Shown: positions 40,603 to 54,136 of the stretch, piece by piece | Layout: each line of letters starts with the position of its first letter | Numbering within the stretch: the first letter of the stretch is position 1 | DNA from: Mycoplasmataceae bacterium | GTDB lineage: Bacteria; Bacillota_I; Bacilli_A; Mycoplasmatales; Mycoplasmoidaceae | Assembly: GCA_031265955.1 (NCBI GenBank) | Contig: JAISBY010000010.1 | Coordinates: forward strand, 124,001-188,000 | Length of the DNA: 64,000 nt | Direction: 5' to 3' | Translations under genes and position numbers: made by a program | The notes under the pieces: generated by a model | What the model saw: the letters and a program-made list of their open reading frames with translations, nothing else | What the model was told of the DNA's origin: nothing | The model's database searches: none

Positions 40603-43474
40603 ATGAAAAAAGATAAAGAAAAATCTGTAAGTATCTTTAAAGCTTATCTTATTGAAATTAAAGACCGTTGATTTTCATCTAGTAAACGAATTATGTCTAC
40701 CGTTGGAGTGCTATTTATTCCGTTTATTTATGCTTTTACATGCATTGCTGCCTATTGGAACCCTCTTCCCAAAATTGGCTTAGCACCAATATCAATCGCG
40801 AGCTTAGACAAAGAACAATTAGTTGTTCGTGATACTGATGCTCCTGATCCTAACAAAAAAGTGGTATTAGGTATTCCTTTGGAATATACAACCGATTCAT
40901 TCTATAGCGACGGAGCCGATTGGCATGAAATTTCTTCATCATATTTAACTAGCGTTGATAAATGAAATGGTCTTACCTCCGATGATGGTAAGCCTATCAC
41001 TTATATTCAAACACAAGCTGGTTCAATTTGTGATTATAGTCATACTATAAACAGCAGCGGCGCTGGCGATGCTAACATGATTTCTGTCGTTGACCAAGTA
41101 ATGGCTAAATGACAATCCGGTACTATGGTGAAGGAAGGTTTTGATTATGATTCAAAAAAGAATAGTTTTCATCTAAATTTTAGTAAAACTTTTCCTATTG
41201 AGAATATTAAATATCACAATATTGGCAATAGTAACAGTTTATCCAATTGAGCAACTGATGCTAATAAGCTAGCAACTCACGACAACGGCAAATGAGATAT
41301 TAAGAATAAAAATGATTATGTTCAAATTTCTCTTCCGCAAACATTAACTGAAAATTTGGTTGGATATTTAGACGCTAGTATTTCTAATAAGGTAGATCCT
41401 GAGACATATTTAGATAACATTCATAATGACCCTGTCGATTTATATTTGACTTATGAAAAAACATTTTTAGCTCCACGTATTATTAATGAAGTAGAAGATA
41501 TGCTTCCTACTTTATTGAATGGTTCTTTGCCTGTTGCCATAAGTTCATTAGCCGAAGGTTTGTTAGATGATGTAACAAGCAAAGTTTCTTTGCCTTGAGA
41601 CCAAGGCGGATATAGTTGAACGCCAACTCAGGAAATTGTTTTACCAACAGGTATTAGTTGGCATGATCATGGTTACGAACAAGAACTTACTCCTGAAACG
41701 AAAACGGGCGGAGATGTTCCAGAAGCTATTTCTGGTCGATTGATTTTAGAACCTGGTAAATTGTACACAATTCCAAATGAAGAATTTCGTGCTCAATTAA
41801 TTAACCAGATAACGACTGATTATCCCACTGACGCAGCTAAACTCGCAGCTTTGGATTCCAATAATAAATATCATTTAATCCCAACTATTGAAGGCATAAC
41901 CGGCACTGCTGCTAACTATAATTGAAACCCAACTAGTGATGCTGATACAGATCCTGAGCACTCACTACTTTATCAAATTAAAAATATTACAAGCACTCTG
42001 GTAGAAATTCCACTAATTAGAAATACAATAGCAGATGTAACAAATTTGATTGTTAATACAAATTTAGATAAATTAGTAGACGACGATACAAGCGTTCCTT
42101 ATGTGTTTTCTATTGATATTGGTCCTAACGACATAAAAACTTTATTAAGTTCAGATCAATTTCTTTCTGGATTATTAATGCAAGATTCGCGTTATATTAT
42201 TCCGGATGACCGAGCACCTAGTATTCCAGTAGTTGCTAATGAAAGCTTGCCAATTCCTATAGGAGCTGATTTAAATTTTGGAAGGATTATTGCGTTAATG
42301 TGCAATACCGGAGATACTCTCGGCGCTGTTAAGTTTGCTAATATATTTCAAACTTTCGATTTACGTAGTGCATATACCTCGAATAATACTAATTACAATG
42401 ATACCGATGTCTCATACCATAAAGGAGATATCTTGTATGATTTGGGGCTTCCTTCGCTTATAAGTCAATACGATTATGCAATCAACACTCCGATATTAGA
42501 GTCATCTGGTAGTTCTGATTTTAATTTTGTTACCAATTTAACTCATAACTATCAAATTATTTTAGGAGTGGCAGTCCAACAATTTGAAAAACTAGCCCCT
42601 GATTATTATGTTGATTACACTACTATAGGTGGTGAATACCAAGAATATGGAATTGGTCTAGGCGCCTTCTTTATTTGTATTGGAATGTGTGTTGGTACGC
42701 TAACACAAATCATGATTTATGATAAGAAGAAAAGAGTACGTCGCATTCGTGCGCCAAGTTGATATCGTTCCAAAACATTAATGATGGTATCAACAACTTT
42801 AATCCAGGGAAGTATCTTAGCGTTTAGTATTGGATGCTTAGGTTGGTTTTCAATTGGTTCAGCTTTTGTTTATGAATGATTGTTTATTTTATTTAGTGGA
42901 TTAATCTTTATTTCTATTATTCAGGCATTATGATTTAGTTTCCGTTATCGAGCTTTAGGGTTCTTCTGTGTGGTAATTTTTATGGTTTTAAACCTAGCGG
43001 CTGGTTGAGGTACGTTCCCACCTTATGCTCAGTTTGAAATATTTAATGTGATATCTAATATTCTTCCATTTACTTATATGATGCATGCACAAGATGCAAT
43101 CATCTACGGTATTAGTACTGGGGCACATGTCTTTGAAAACAGTATGGTAGTGTTAGAAAATGTTGGTATCTTACTAATTTACTTAGTTTTGTTTAATGCT
43201 TTAGGCACGTTTATGTCTTACCGTCGTGAACGAGAGTTACTATATGGTACATATAATCGAAAGCATTTAGGCGTTGTTTTAAAAAAGTTGGGTTACAGTA
43301 AATATTGTAAAACTTCTAAAAAAGGTGTGACATTGGTAGACTGGAAAAAGATTCCACACGAGGAAATGCCGAAAGTCAAAGGACTAGCTCAAACTCTATT
43401 CCCTTATGAAAAAATTAGGCAAAAATATAAAAGCCCAGAAATGATTCGTGATATTGTAGACTTTGATAATAATT

Positions 43475-43476
<2 letters not shown>
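40603..43476 (+). CDS. YhgE/Pip-like large membrane protein (ABC-2 superfamily)
   Basis: A 957-residue protein with one N-terminal membrane helix (about residues 30-52, IPFIYAFTCIAAYWNP), a large extracellular region of about 640 residues, and five or six helices near residues 685-900, then a basic cytoplasmic tail. The layout and the sequence after helix 1 (ASLDKEQLVV, like VNEDKG of the family) resemble phage-infection protein Pip/YhgE and EsaA-type proteins, which share the ABC-2 membrane fold. The role may be secretion or envelope stress; this is uncertain. TGA encodes Trp throughout. It has its own promoter but follows the lipoprotein directly. Confidence 0.65.
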
Positions 43477-45484
<2,008 letters not shown>

Positions 45485-45492
<8 letters not shown>

Positions 45493-47074
45493 TGATATTT
45501 TCCATATTCTTTATACTAAATATTTTATTTTCGCTTACATTATCTCCAATTCATAACGATAGAGGAATTATTATTAAAAAGTTTATGATGCCAAGGTCAA
45601 GCAAATTAGTATGAGCTTGTTCAGAAATTTTTAAAAAGATGTTAAGCGATAAAGGATTTATGAATAGAAAAATCATTAGAAATATTAACAACAAATACGG
45701 TTGCATAACATATTTACTTTTTTTAATTATAAAAACGACGATTGATAGAATTAATAGAGTAGATAAAATAATTCAAGAGCCAAGATTAAAATATATATTG
45801 AAATTAGAGTGCTTTAACATTGAAATTCCCCAGATGTAGTTATATGAATCTGGTCACAATTTCCAACTAAATTTGTAATTAAAAATAGTAATTGTAAAAA
45901 AGATTGAAAGGGTGTAGATGGCAATTGATGTAATAATAATGATAAATAATGGGTGACGATTTAATATTTTGCTACTTTTACTTATTACCGTTTTCAAAAC
46001 ACTATGAGAAAGTATTGCAAACATAATGATGGAAGCAACCAAACACACAGTCAATATGATTACATACGGAATGGTAGAAAAAAGTGGCATTCAAATGAAA
46101 AATACATAGGCAAATGGAAAAATGCAATAAAGTAATTGCCCAAATGGATTTAAGTTCTTTAAAGATGAATAACAGATATTAAATATTAATAGCAAAATTG
46201 TTAATAAAGTTAAATCAACATTTAACGCACTGAAAGAAATTATTAAGATAAGCATAATATTATTGGTGAGATTATCATTTCGATGTTTTTGTTGAAACAT
46301 TTGGTAACAATATAAAAGAACAGGAATACAAACCCAACTATTACCCAATATTGGGCTTTCATAAAATATAAAAGAAAATAGCAAAATGATGACTGATGGT
46401 AATAGTAAAGCAAAAATGAAAGATCATTTATTTGTGTTAATTTTTCTGTAAAAAAAACCGGTGATAGCACAACTAAATATGATACCAAATGTGATTATTT
46501 CTTGCCAGAATAGATATTGGTCAATTCTATTTGCAGAAATATTGAACACAGGTTTAAACATGGCTGCAAATATATTAAAAATAGAAAAATTTTCGTAATT
46601 AAAGCTATCGCTAGTTGAAAATTTAATGATATCGTTATATTTGTCAAAAAAACCGGCATTAAATAAATAAGAAACATCAGTCATTTGACTTGATATGGGT
46701 TTGAAATGATAAGCAACTGTTATCATAACGATTGTGAATATGATGGTTATAGAAAATAAACTTAGAAAATGAATTAAAGGTTTTTTTTGAAAATACCAAC
46801 TTAAAAATGTGTAACGATAATTTCATATGTAAATTGATAGAAGCAAAACTTGTAATGATAAAAAGAAAATTAAATAAGTCATTACTATTGCTCCAGATGT
46901 GTATAGAAATGAATAAAAAACAAACAATATGCTAATGAATGATAAAAAACCAATGGTTGTGGCCAAATAAACATTGATATCAATATAGAATCTCTTAATT
47001 AATCTCCCTAATAAATAGCTATTAAATAAAATGATAGCTGGAATTAGAAAAATGCTTAATAGTAAACCTGACAT
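45485..47074 (-). CDS. Polytopic membrane protein, unknown
   Basis: A 529-residue extremely hydrophobic protein with roughly 12-14 predicted membrane helices and short loops; the longest polar loop is near residues 115-165. No catalytic motif is recognised. The general look (many helices, aromatic-rich) would suit a GT-C glycosyltransferase or a flippase, but nothing specific supports either. Five TGA codons encode Trp. It is transcribed from its own promoter right after a tRNA terminator and overlaps ligA by eight bases. Confidence 0.65.
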
Positions 47075-47087
47075 TAAGGAAATTATA
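47075..47087 (-). promoter_or_regulatory. Leaderless promoter of membrane-protein gene
   Basis: TATAAT (47087 to 47082, minus strand), seven bases TTCCTTA, then ATG at 47074. It abuts the T-run of the tRNA terminator. Confidence 0.55.
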
Positions 47088-47091
47088 TAAA

Positions 47092-47127
47092 TAAAAAAAT
47101 AGCATCACTTAGATAGAAATGCTATTT
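47092..47127 (-). terminator. Terminator after tRNA-Gly
   Basis: On the minus strand AAATAGCAT pairs with ATGCTATTT over a 13-base loop, with seven T in total at the end, four bases after the tRNA CCA. Confidence 0.8.
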
Positions 47128-47130
47128 ATT

Positions 47131-47204
47131 TGGAGCAGATGACGAGAATCGAACTCGCGTCTCGACCTTGGCAAGGTTGCGTTCTACCATTGAACTACAT
47201 CTGC
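47131..47204 (-). tRNA. tRNA-Gly (GCC anticodon)
   Basis: 74 bases with encoded CCA. The acceptor GCAGATG pairs with CATCTGC; the D-arm is GTTC/GAAC; anticodon loop TTGCCAA gives anticodon GCC; T-arm GCGAG TTCGATT CTCGT. The discriminator base U73 is usual for bacterial tRNA-Gly. The anticodon stem has one A-C mismatch (28-42). It closely resembles the Bacillus tRNA-Gly(GCC). Confidence 0.97.
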
Positions 47205-47253
47205 GTAGAATTAAGATTATATAATAAGTGTAATTTTAGATAGAGGCATATTT

Positions 47254-48897
47254 ATGAAACAAAAATTAAAATCATTTTTAATTCCTATGAGTGCTTTAAG
47301 CGCAATTACCATTGGAGCCATGCCTTTAATATCTTGCAGTTCGGCATTGAATCAATTGGTCGCAAAACTCAAAAAACATCCTGAATACCAAGGAACAGAA
47401 CTGCAATTCAATAGTTATGCAAATGTCCCTAGTTACACTGTTCATACACATTTAGATGAATTAGTTAGTCAACTAAGACCAGTTTATACAAGTGAAGATC
47501 AATTGGATGCATTAATTGAAAATAAAACTGATTATTCCATTAAAACTGAAACAATTAACGGTAATACTTTTATTCCGGCTGCCGACAACTCAGAAGGTTC
47601 TGGCACAAATTATGATGCCGTTTGAGTGCGTGATAGTATTTGAGGATATTATGGTTTGTTATCGCAACAAAAATATACCGATGCTAAAAATGTTTTATTA
47701 ACTCAATTGAAATATTTTACCTCAGAAGCACAAATGGAAAGGATGGAAAAGGATGTTACCAATCCTAATTTAGTGTTAACTGACAAGAACGGACAAATGA
47801 ACGCTGTTCACATTCGTTTTAATGCAAAGTCACAAAATTTTGATGATGTCTATGAAAATGGGCAACCTCAACCATGGAATCATAAACAAAATGATGCACT
47901 AGGATTAGTGCTATAAGCGTTAAGCGATAATTTGAGTGGTAAAGAAGATGCGAGTGCGACAATTGGAATGACAGATTTGGATGATAATAACATTAAAGCA
48001 ATGATGTATTTGATTGAGTATTTGTATAAAATCAAATTTTGATCAATGTAAGACTCTGGAGCTTGGGAAGAATTACAACGTTTAAATACATCATCAGTCG
48101 GTATAGTTACATCGGCTATTCAAAGCTTTGTAGACAACAATTCTGATTTTCCAACTGAGTTTTGAAACAAATGAAACGCTATTGCAACTGGTGATTCTAA
48201 TTTAGCTGATTTAGGCGAAACCCATCGCGCAGTAACATTTGAATCCATGTTGACTAATGGATATGCACTAATTAATCAACAAATTGATATGGGAGGCGAA
48301 TCACCAAATTATGGTGAAAACGATAAACGTTACCGTACTGCAGATGCAGCACTATTAACTTTAATTTATCCATGTAAACATTTAGACGTAACCAAGTTTC
48401 CTATGATTCAAAAAGAAAAGATATTCGGCATTGTAAATACGTTAAATACTGAATGAGGAGTAAAACGTTACAATAACGACACCTATCAATCTGGAAATTA
48501 TTGATTTAATAGTATTCCAACTGATACAAATGATTCAAGTATCGCTAGCCGTAATAAAAATTTTATTGTTGGCAGCGAAGCTTCATGATTTTTCGATAGT
48601 TGAATGACTAAGGCAGCCATTTTATTATCGCAGGGGGGGGATATTTCAAATAAAGCCTTGTATTTGTCATATGCCACAATGCATTTTAATAAGACTATGT
48701 CTTTTATCAACAGACCATCACTATATGGGAACGGTAAAGAATGTTCTGGTAATTCATTGCCAGAGAGCTACAATGTTATTGCTACAAATAAAGACTGATG
48801 GCATCTCTCTAGTCCGATTGATCCATTAAATTGAAGCAAAAGTTCTTTTAGTTTAATGAAAGAAGACATTAACGCAATAATCAATTTTATTAGTTAA
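47254..48897 (+). pseudogene. Broken GH15-like (glucoamylase/PhK-like) lipoprotein gene
   Basis: One reading frame of 548 codons carries a lipoprotein signal (LISCSS near residue 28), WVRDSIWGYYGLL, QNDALGLVL, DSGAWEELQR and HLSSPIDPLNW, typical of (alpha/alpha)6-barrel GH15/phosphorylase-kinase-like enzymes. It is interrupted by two in-frame TAA codons (47914-47916 and 48049-48051), at positions where Gln (LQALSD) and Glu (EDSGAW) would be expected. The remaining 280 codons stay open, and the G8 tract is in frame. GAGG lies eight bases before the ATG. It is a recently inactivated gene, or contains sequencing errors. Confidence 0.75.
48633..48640 (+). repeat. G8 tract in GH15-like gene
   Basis: Eight consecutive G encoding the QGGD region, in frame with both the upstream and downstream parts of the broken gene. 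Confidence 0.8.
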
Positions 48898-49290
48898 TTA
48901 TTTTTTCCACAAACCGTGAATATTACAATATTCGTATAAGTTAGCATCACTATCAACTTTTAATTTGTGTTCTGGTTTGTTGCCTGGTTCCAACCATTTA
49001 ATAACCCATGCATTATTTGTGAATGAACCAATCCAATTAATATAGTGTTCAGGTAACATTGGGTGTGGGATACTACCAACCTGTACTTTGTAAATTGGAG
49101 CGTTAGCAACTTGACATTCTTTTATTTTCTCAGCTAAAACTGGGACATGTTTTTCAATGGCAGCATCGGTAGTATTAGCGGCTAACAAAACCATCGGTTG
49201 ATTGCAGCATGCTAATGTTTCAGACTTATCTTCTAATTTCAAAACAATGTTTCCACAAATATTACACTTATATATTTTTACTTGTTTCAT
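48898..49290 (-). CDS. dfx: Desulfoferrodoxin-type superoxide reductase (2Fe)
   Basis: A 130-residue protein. Cys9, Cys12, Cys28 and Cys29 match the desulforedoxin iron site exactly. His48, His76, His82, Cys122 and His125 supply the superoxide-reducing Fe(His)4Cys centre (EKHVPV, HPMLPEHY, CNIHGLW). It reduces superoxide to peroxide without making oxygen. GAGGT lies eight bases before the ATG. This enzyme is typical of anaerobes such as clostridia and sulfate reducers and is unusual for a Mollicute; transfer is possible but composition does not stand out. Confidence 0.93.
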   Translation of the reverse strand: MKQVKIYKCNICGNIVLKLEDKSETLACCNQPMVLLAANTTDAAIEKHVPVLAEKIKECQVANAPIYKVQVGSIPHPMLPEHYINWIGSFTNNAWVIKWLEPGNKPEHKLKVDSDANLYEYCNIHGLWKK

Positions 49291-49405
49291 ATTAAATACC
49301 TCATCTCAATATTTCTCGTTAATTATCAACCAAAATTGTGCTAAATATTACTTTCTTTTTACGTTATATTACGATGTATTACATTTTTAATTAAAGTAAA
49401 ACTAG

Positions 49406-49434
49406 TTGATACTTTCGAAAAACTTAAATATTAA
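49406..49434 (+). promoter_or_regulatory. Promoter of small-RNA candidate
   Basis: TTGATA (49406-49411), a 17-base spacer, and TATTAA (49429-49434). The expected start is near 49441. Confidence 0.4.
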
Positions 49435-49440
49435 AATCAT

Positions 49441-49592
49441 TTTAGGAAACAACTTCTCTCTCGTTTCCTCGTAATAATTTCTGTTTTCTATTTAATTGGA
49501 TTATGCGTATAGCCAACTCCCTTTTTGGTTCATATATAAACGTAATTCCAATTAAGAACAGGAAAAAAGTAGGATTAAACCTACTTTTTTAC
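49441..49592 (+). ncRNA. Candidate small structured RNA
   Basis: About 150 bases without a usable reading frame, bounded by a promoter-like sequence and a strong terminator (AAAAAGTAGG/CCTACTTTTT over ATTAAA, 49564-49590). Internal helices: AGGAAAC/GTTTCCT (49443-49469) and AATTGGA/TCCAATT (49494-49553), the latter enclosing CCAA/TTGG. The following gene mnmG has its own TATAAT after the terminator, so this is probably not its leader. It does not match SRP RNA, tmRNA or RNase P signatures that I can see. The rest of 49291-49440 holds the dfx promoter region. Confidence 0.4.
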
Positions 49593-49631
49593 GTTATATC
49601 CCCTATAAAACATTAATAACTTATACCAAGT

Positions 49632-49637
49632 TATAAT
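49632..49637 (+). promoter_or_regulatory. -10 element of mnmG operon
   Basis: TATAAT nine bases before ATG 49647, implying a leader of only about three bases. Confidence 0.5.
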
Positions 49638-49646
49638 ATTGATTCT

Positions 49647-51476
49647 ATGGCATCTTATGATGTAATTATTGTTGGAGCTGGTCACGCTGGTTTAGAAGCA
49701 GCTTTTGCTTGCAGTCATGCTGGATATAAAGTTGGTTTGATCACATTAAGCGAGGCTTCTATAGCTTTAGTGCCTTGTAATCCGTCAATTGGTGGCCCAG
49801 CTAAAGGTATTGTAACTAGAGAAATTGACGCGTTAGGTGGAATGCAAGCCAAAGCGGCTGACAATTGTCAACTGCAGATGAAACTATTGAATACTTCTAA
49901 GGGCGCTGGAGTGTGGGCATTGAGAGCTCAAATCGATAAAATTCAATATCAAAAGTGATTTTATAAAGAACTTTTAAAAGATAAAAACATCACATTGATT
50001 ATTGATGAAGTTTTGCAATTGTTTCTTAGTAAAAACAAAGTTATGGGAGTAGTTTGCGTTGCAAAAGGGAAAATAAAAGCGAAAAAAATAATTGTTACAA
50101 GTGGGACTTATATGAATTCCGTTACTCATATTGGTAATATAAGCAAGGCGGAAGGGCCACAATCACTCAAAAGAAGTAACAATTTGTCTACTTTTCTAAA
50201 ATCCATTGGTTTTGAATTGATTCGTTTAAAAACTGGGACACCGCCGCGAATTGAAACGGACAGCATTGATTTCAAGAAACTTATAAAAGAGCCAGGAACA
50301 AATAGCTTATTAAGTTTTCAACATTATGATTCAAAATATTTGGATTTTAATAAACAAGTTTTATGTTATTTGACTTACACAAATGATAAAACACATAAAA
50401 TTATTCAAGATAATATACATTTATCTTCAATGTATTCAGGAAACATCAAAGGGGTGGGACCAAGATATTGCCCGAGTATCGAAGACAAAATTGTACGATT
50501 CGCCAACAAGCCACGTCATCAAATATTTGTAGAACCTGAATCAAAAAAATTAAAAACTATGTATTTACAAGGCCTTTCTACATCGCTACCTGAAGATGTG
50601 CAGAAAAAATTGGTTCATTCAATTAGAGGATTAGAGAAAGCAAAGTTTAATAAATATGGTTATGCAATTGAATACGATGCCGTTAATCCTATTCAATTAT
50701 GGCCTACCTTAGAATCTAAAAAATATAAAAACTTATATTTTGCTGGACAAGTTAACGGTACTAGTGGTTATGAAGAAGCTGCGTGTCAAGGGTTGATGGC
50801 TGGAATAAATGTTTTTCTAGCTATTCAAAAAAAGAAACCGCTTATTTTAAAAAGGGATGAAGCCTATATAGGTGTTTTAATTGATGATTTAGTAACTAAG
50901 GGTGTGATTGACCCATACCGTTTGCTAACAAGTCGTGCTGAGCACCGTCTGTTACTTAGAAATGATAATGCTGATGATCGCTTGATCAAATATGGTTATC
51001 GTATTGGGTTAATAACAAAGAAACATTACGTTGCATACAATCAACAACATGAATTAATTAATGAAACAATCAAAACTTTGAAATCAGCATCATTAAAAAC
51101 ACAACCAAGATTATTGAAACGTTATGGAAATTCTTCACATTCTCTTTACGACTTACTAAAAAGACCACATACCAAATTAAAAGATTTAATTAAAACTAAT
51201 GGATTAAGCAAAGCATCTATTGGTAAAATAGAAATATTAATAAAATTTGCCGGCTACATTAAACATCAACAAAAATTTATTGAACGGTTTAATAAATATG
51301 ACAGTATTTCATTAAGCAAAATAAAAGACTATAGCTGTTTAAAGAATTTATCTTTGGAGGCCAGAGATAAATTAAATAAAATTAAACCATTAACATTAGC
51401 CCAGGCGAAAAGAATTAGTGGAATTAGCCTAACAGATTTAATGATAATTAAGTATTATATGGATAGTCATGAATAG
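49647..51476 (+). CDS. mnmG: tRNA uridine-34 carboxymethylaminomethyl modification enzyme MnmG (GidA)
   Basis: A 609-residue FAD enzyme that, with MnmE, modifies U34 of tRNAs. The FAD-binding [13 protein letters not shown] is at residues 9-21, [12 protein letters not shown] is the first GidA signature, and [16 protein letters not shown] the second. [17 protein letters not shown] is also conserved. One TGA encodes Trp near residue 104. It is the first gene of mnmG-rsmG-parA, overlapping rsmG by eight bases. Confidence 0.96.
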
Positions 51477-52170
51477 GGAGAAATTTAGAAAATCAATTAC
51501 TGAAATTTTTACCGATACTGATGAAATTTTTTTTCAACAGATAGAAATTTATAAAAATTTTTTACAAGAGTATAACCATAAAATGAATCTTACCAGATTA
51601 GATTCTGAGGAGAAAATTTATAGTGAATACTTTTATGAATCAGTTGTTCCTTATAAAGATATAAATTTCAAAAATGCAATTTCAATTTTGGATGTTGGTA
51701 GTGGATCAGGAATACCCGGGATTGTATTAAAACTTTTATATCCTCACATCCAATTGACAATTATTGAGTCAAGTCATAAAAAATGTGTTTTTCTTAACGA
51801 ATTAATTATTAAATTAAATATTGATGTAAAAATTTTGAATCAAAGAGCAGAAATTATTAGACCTGATTTAAGAGAATCGTTTGATCTAGTTACATCAAGA
51901 GCGGTAGCACCGTTACTCATTATTTTAGAACTTTCCCTTCCATATTTAAAAATTGGTGGTATTTGTATTGAACCAAAATCTAAAAATGGTTTACATGAAA
52001 TAATTGGAATTGAGACAATAATTAACAAATTAGGCGGAAAATTATTACTCACTAAGCAATTCACTTCAATTAACAATAAATTACATGTAGTAATAAATGT
52101 AAAAAAAATAAAACATACAAATATCATCTATCCACGAAATTGACAAACAATTATGAAGGGCGTTAAATAA
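51469..52170 (+). CDS. rsmG: 16S rRNA (guanine-527-N7)-methyltransferase RsmG (GidB)
   Basis: A 233-residue SAM methyltransferase. LDVGSGSGIPGIVLKLLYP is motif I (near residues 74-92), and SRAVAPL and EPKSKNG are GidB hallmarks. TGA at 52141 encodes Trp and extends the protein by nine residues to TAA 52168-52170, where TAATG overlaps the parA-like start. Confidence 0.94.
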
Positions 52171-52862
52171 TGGCTCGTATTATTTCTTTGATAAGTAACG
52201 ACATTAAAAGCGGTAAAACTACAATCGCTTTTAATATCGCAACTTTATTGGGAAATAAAAATAAAAAAACATTATTGGTTAATTTAGAACATAAGTCGTC
52301 TTATTTGAAATTAATGCCGAATAAAAATTCAACTGTAGTTAAAAACATTATTAAACCATTTGAGTTAGTTCAATACGAAAAACATTTTTCTATTCTAATT
52401 CTTTCTGATTCCAAAATTAATTGTAAAAAATTATTATTGAAACAAATTCAATTATTAACAAATAAATATGATTACATTATTTTAGATACGAGTTATATTT
52501 GGAATGACTTGACAAATGAATGTTTGAGGATTTCCAAAGAAGTATTTTTAGTTTATGATAGTAAAAATTTTGTAACTAACGAATTGAGGAGAAACCTTAA
52601 TTTCATTCGTAAATTGCAACCACAAAATCCCAATTTAAAGTTAACGACAATCATGCTTAATAATTATGATTTGCACAGACACATGGAAGCGTTATTAGAA
52701 ATTAATAAATTGACAAATAATAAATATTTATTAATTACGCTTCCTTTCCAAAAAGAATTACTTACAATTACAGATGAATCAATTAAATTTATTAAATATA
52801 ACAAAGCAACTGATTACGCAGATCAATTGTCAAAGGTTATTAATCACCTAATAAATGAATAA
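52170..52862 (+). CDS. ParA/Soj-like ATPase, divergent
   Basis: A 230-residue protein of the ParA/MinD P-loop group. The deviant Walker A is NDIKSGKTTIAFNIA, and YDYIILDTSYIW fits the Walker A'/B region. It follows mnmG-rsmG exactly where soj/parA stands in Firmicutes, but no parB follows; tyrS with its own promoter comes next. No TGA Trp codon occurs. A chromosome segregation or positioning role is inferred from position and fold. Confidence 0.75.
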   Translation: MARIISLISNDIKSGKTTIAFNIATLLGNKNKKTLLVNLEHKSSYLKLMPNKNSTVVKNIIKPFELVQYEKHFSILILSDSKINCKKLLLKQIQLLTNKYDYIILDTSYIWNDLTNECLRISKEVFLVYDSKNFVTNELRRNLNFIRKLQPQNPNLKLTTIMLNNYDLHRHMEALLEINKLTNNKYLLITLPFQKELLTITDESIKFIKYNKATDYADQLSKVINHLINE

Positions 52863-52884
52863 GTTTTAAAACATATCTAAATAA

Positions 52885-52897
52885 TATAATCATTGAT
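52885..52897 (+). promoter_or_regulatory. Leaderless promoter of tyrS
   Basis: TATAAT (52885-52890), seven bases CATTGAT, then ATG 52898. Confidence 0.6.
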
Positions 52898-54133
52898 ATG
52901 TCGTTTTTAGATGAATTAAAATGACGTGGTTTATTAAACAACGTCACTAATGAAAATAAACTTAAATTATTTGAACTTGAAAAAGGAACTGCTTATATAG
53001 GTTTCGATCCCTCTGGTGATTCACTACATTTAGGTAATTACATTATGATTTTGATTTTACGAAGATTACAGCAATTTGGGCTTAACGGAATCGCTGTGAT
53101 TGGTGGAGCAACAGGTCAAATTGGAGATCCGTCTGGTAAAAAATCTGAACGCCTTATGTTAGATATAAGAAAAACAAGAACTAATGCTCTTGCCATTCAA
53201 AAGCAACTTAAGAAATATGGTAAAGTACCTGTATTCAATAATGAAACCATTTATCGAAATGTAACGCTTTTTGATTTTTTAAGAGATACAGGTAAATTGA
53301 TTAATGTTAATTACTTATTAGAAAAAGACATTATTAAGTCACGCTTAGATACTGGAATTTCTTATGCAGAATTTTCATACAATATTATTCAAGGTAATGA
53401 TTTTGCCTGATTGTATAAAAATAAACACGTAACTATGCAAATAGGTGGTAGCGATCAATGAGGTAATATTACGACAGGTATAGAGATGATTCGTAAATTA
53501 CAAGGTGATAACAACAAAGCTTGTGGTTTGACAATAAATTTACTAACTAAAGAAGATGGCACAAAATTTGGGAAATCTGAAAGCGGAGCCATTTATTTAG
53601 AAAAAAAATACACTTCTGCTTTTGTAATGTATCAGTTTTTGTATAACCAAGCAGATCCTGATGTGGAGAAACTATTAAAATATTTTACCTTTCTTACCAA
53701 ATCAGAAATTGAAACAATCATTTTCGAACATCAATCAGTACCGTTTAAAAGGAACGCTCAAAAGAAGCTTGCAGAGATTGTAGTAACAGATATTCATGGC
53801 ACAAATGAATACAAACGTTGTCTTAAAATATCTGACGCCTTATTCAAGGGAAACATTGAAGCATTATCAAACGATGAGTTATACGATGGGTTAATTAGTT
53901 TGCCAACCATAAATGCCACTCAAACATCATATAACGTCATTGACTTATTGATTTTATGTGGTGCTTGTGCTTCTAAAACAGAAGGACGCAAATTAATAGA
54001 ATCTAATGCAATTTATGTCAACAATAAAATTGTTCATCAATTTGATTTGATTGTTTCGAAAAATGAGGGGTTAAGCAATAAATTTTCTTATGTAAAAAAA
54101 GGTAAGAAAAATTATTATTTAATTAAATGATAG
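52898..54133 (+). CDS. tyrS: Tyrosyl-tRNA synthetase
   Basis: A 411-residue class I synthetase. GFDPSGDSLHLGNY includes the HIGH-like HLGN, GGATGQIGDPSG is typical, and KFGKS stands for KMSKS. A C-terminal S4 RNA-binding domain covers about residues 345-411. Several TGA codons encode Trp, including GGSDQWGN. The last sense codon is TGA (Trp), followed by TAG. ffh starts three bases later. Confidence 0.95.
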
Positions 54134-54136
54134 TTT

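Noticed and set aside
49647-52862. Replication origin suggested by mnmG-rsmG-parA
   Set aside because: No dnaA, dnaN or cluster of DnaA boxes here. A single TTATCCACA occurs at 58943-58951, inside rbgA, which is not enough.
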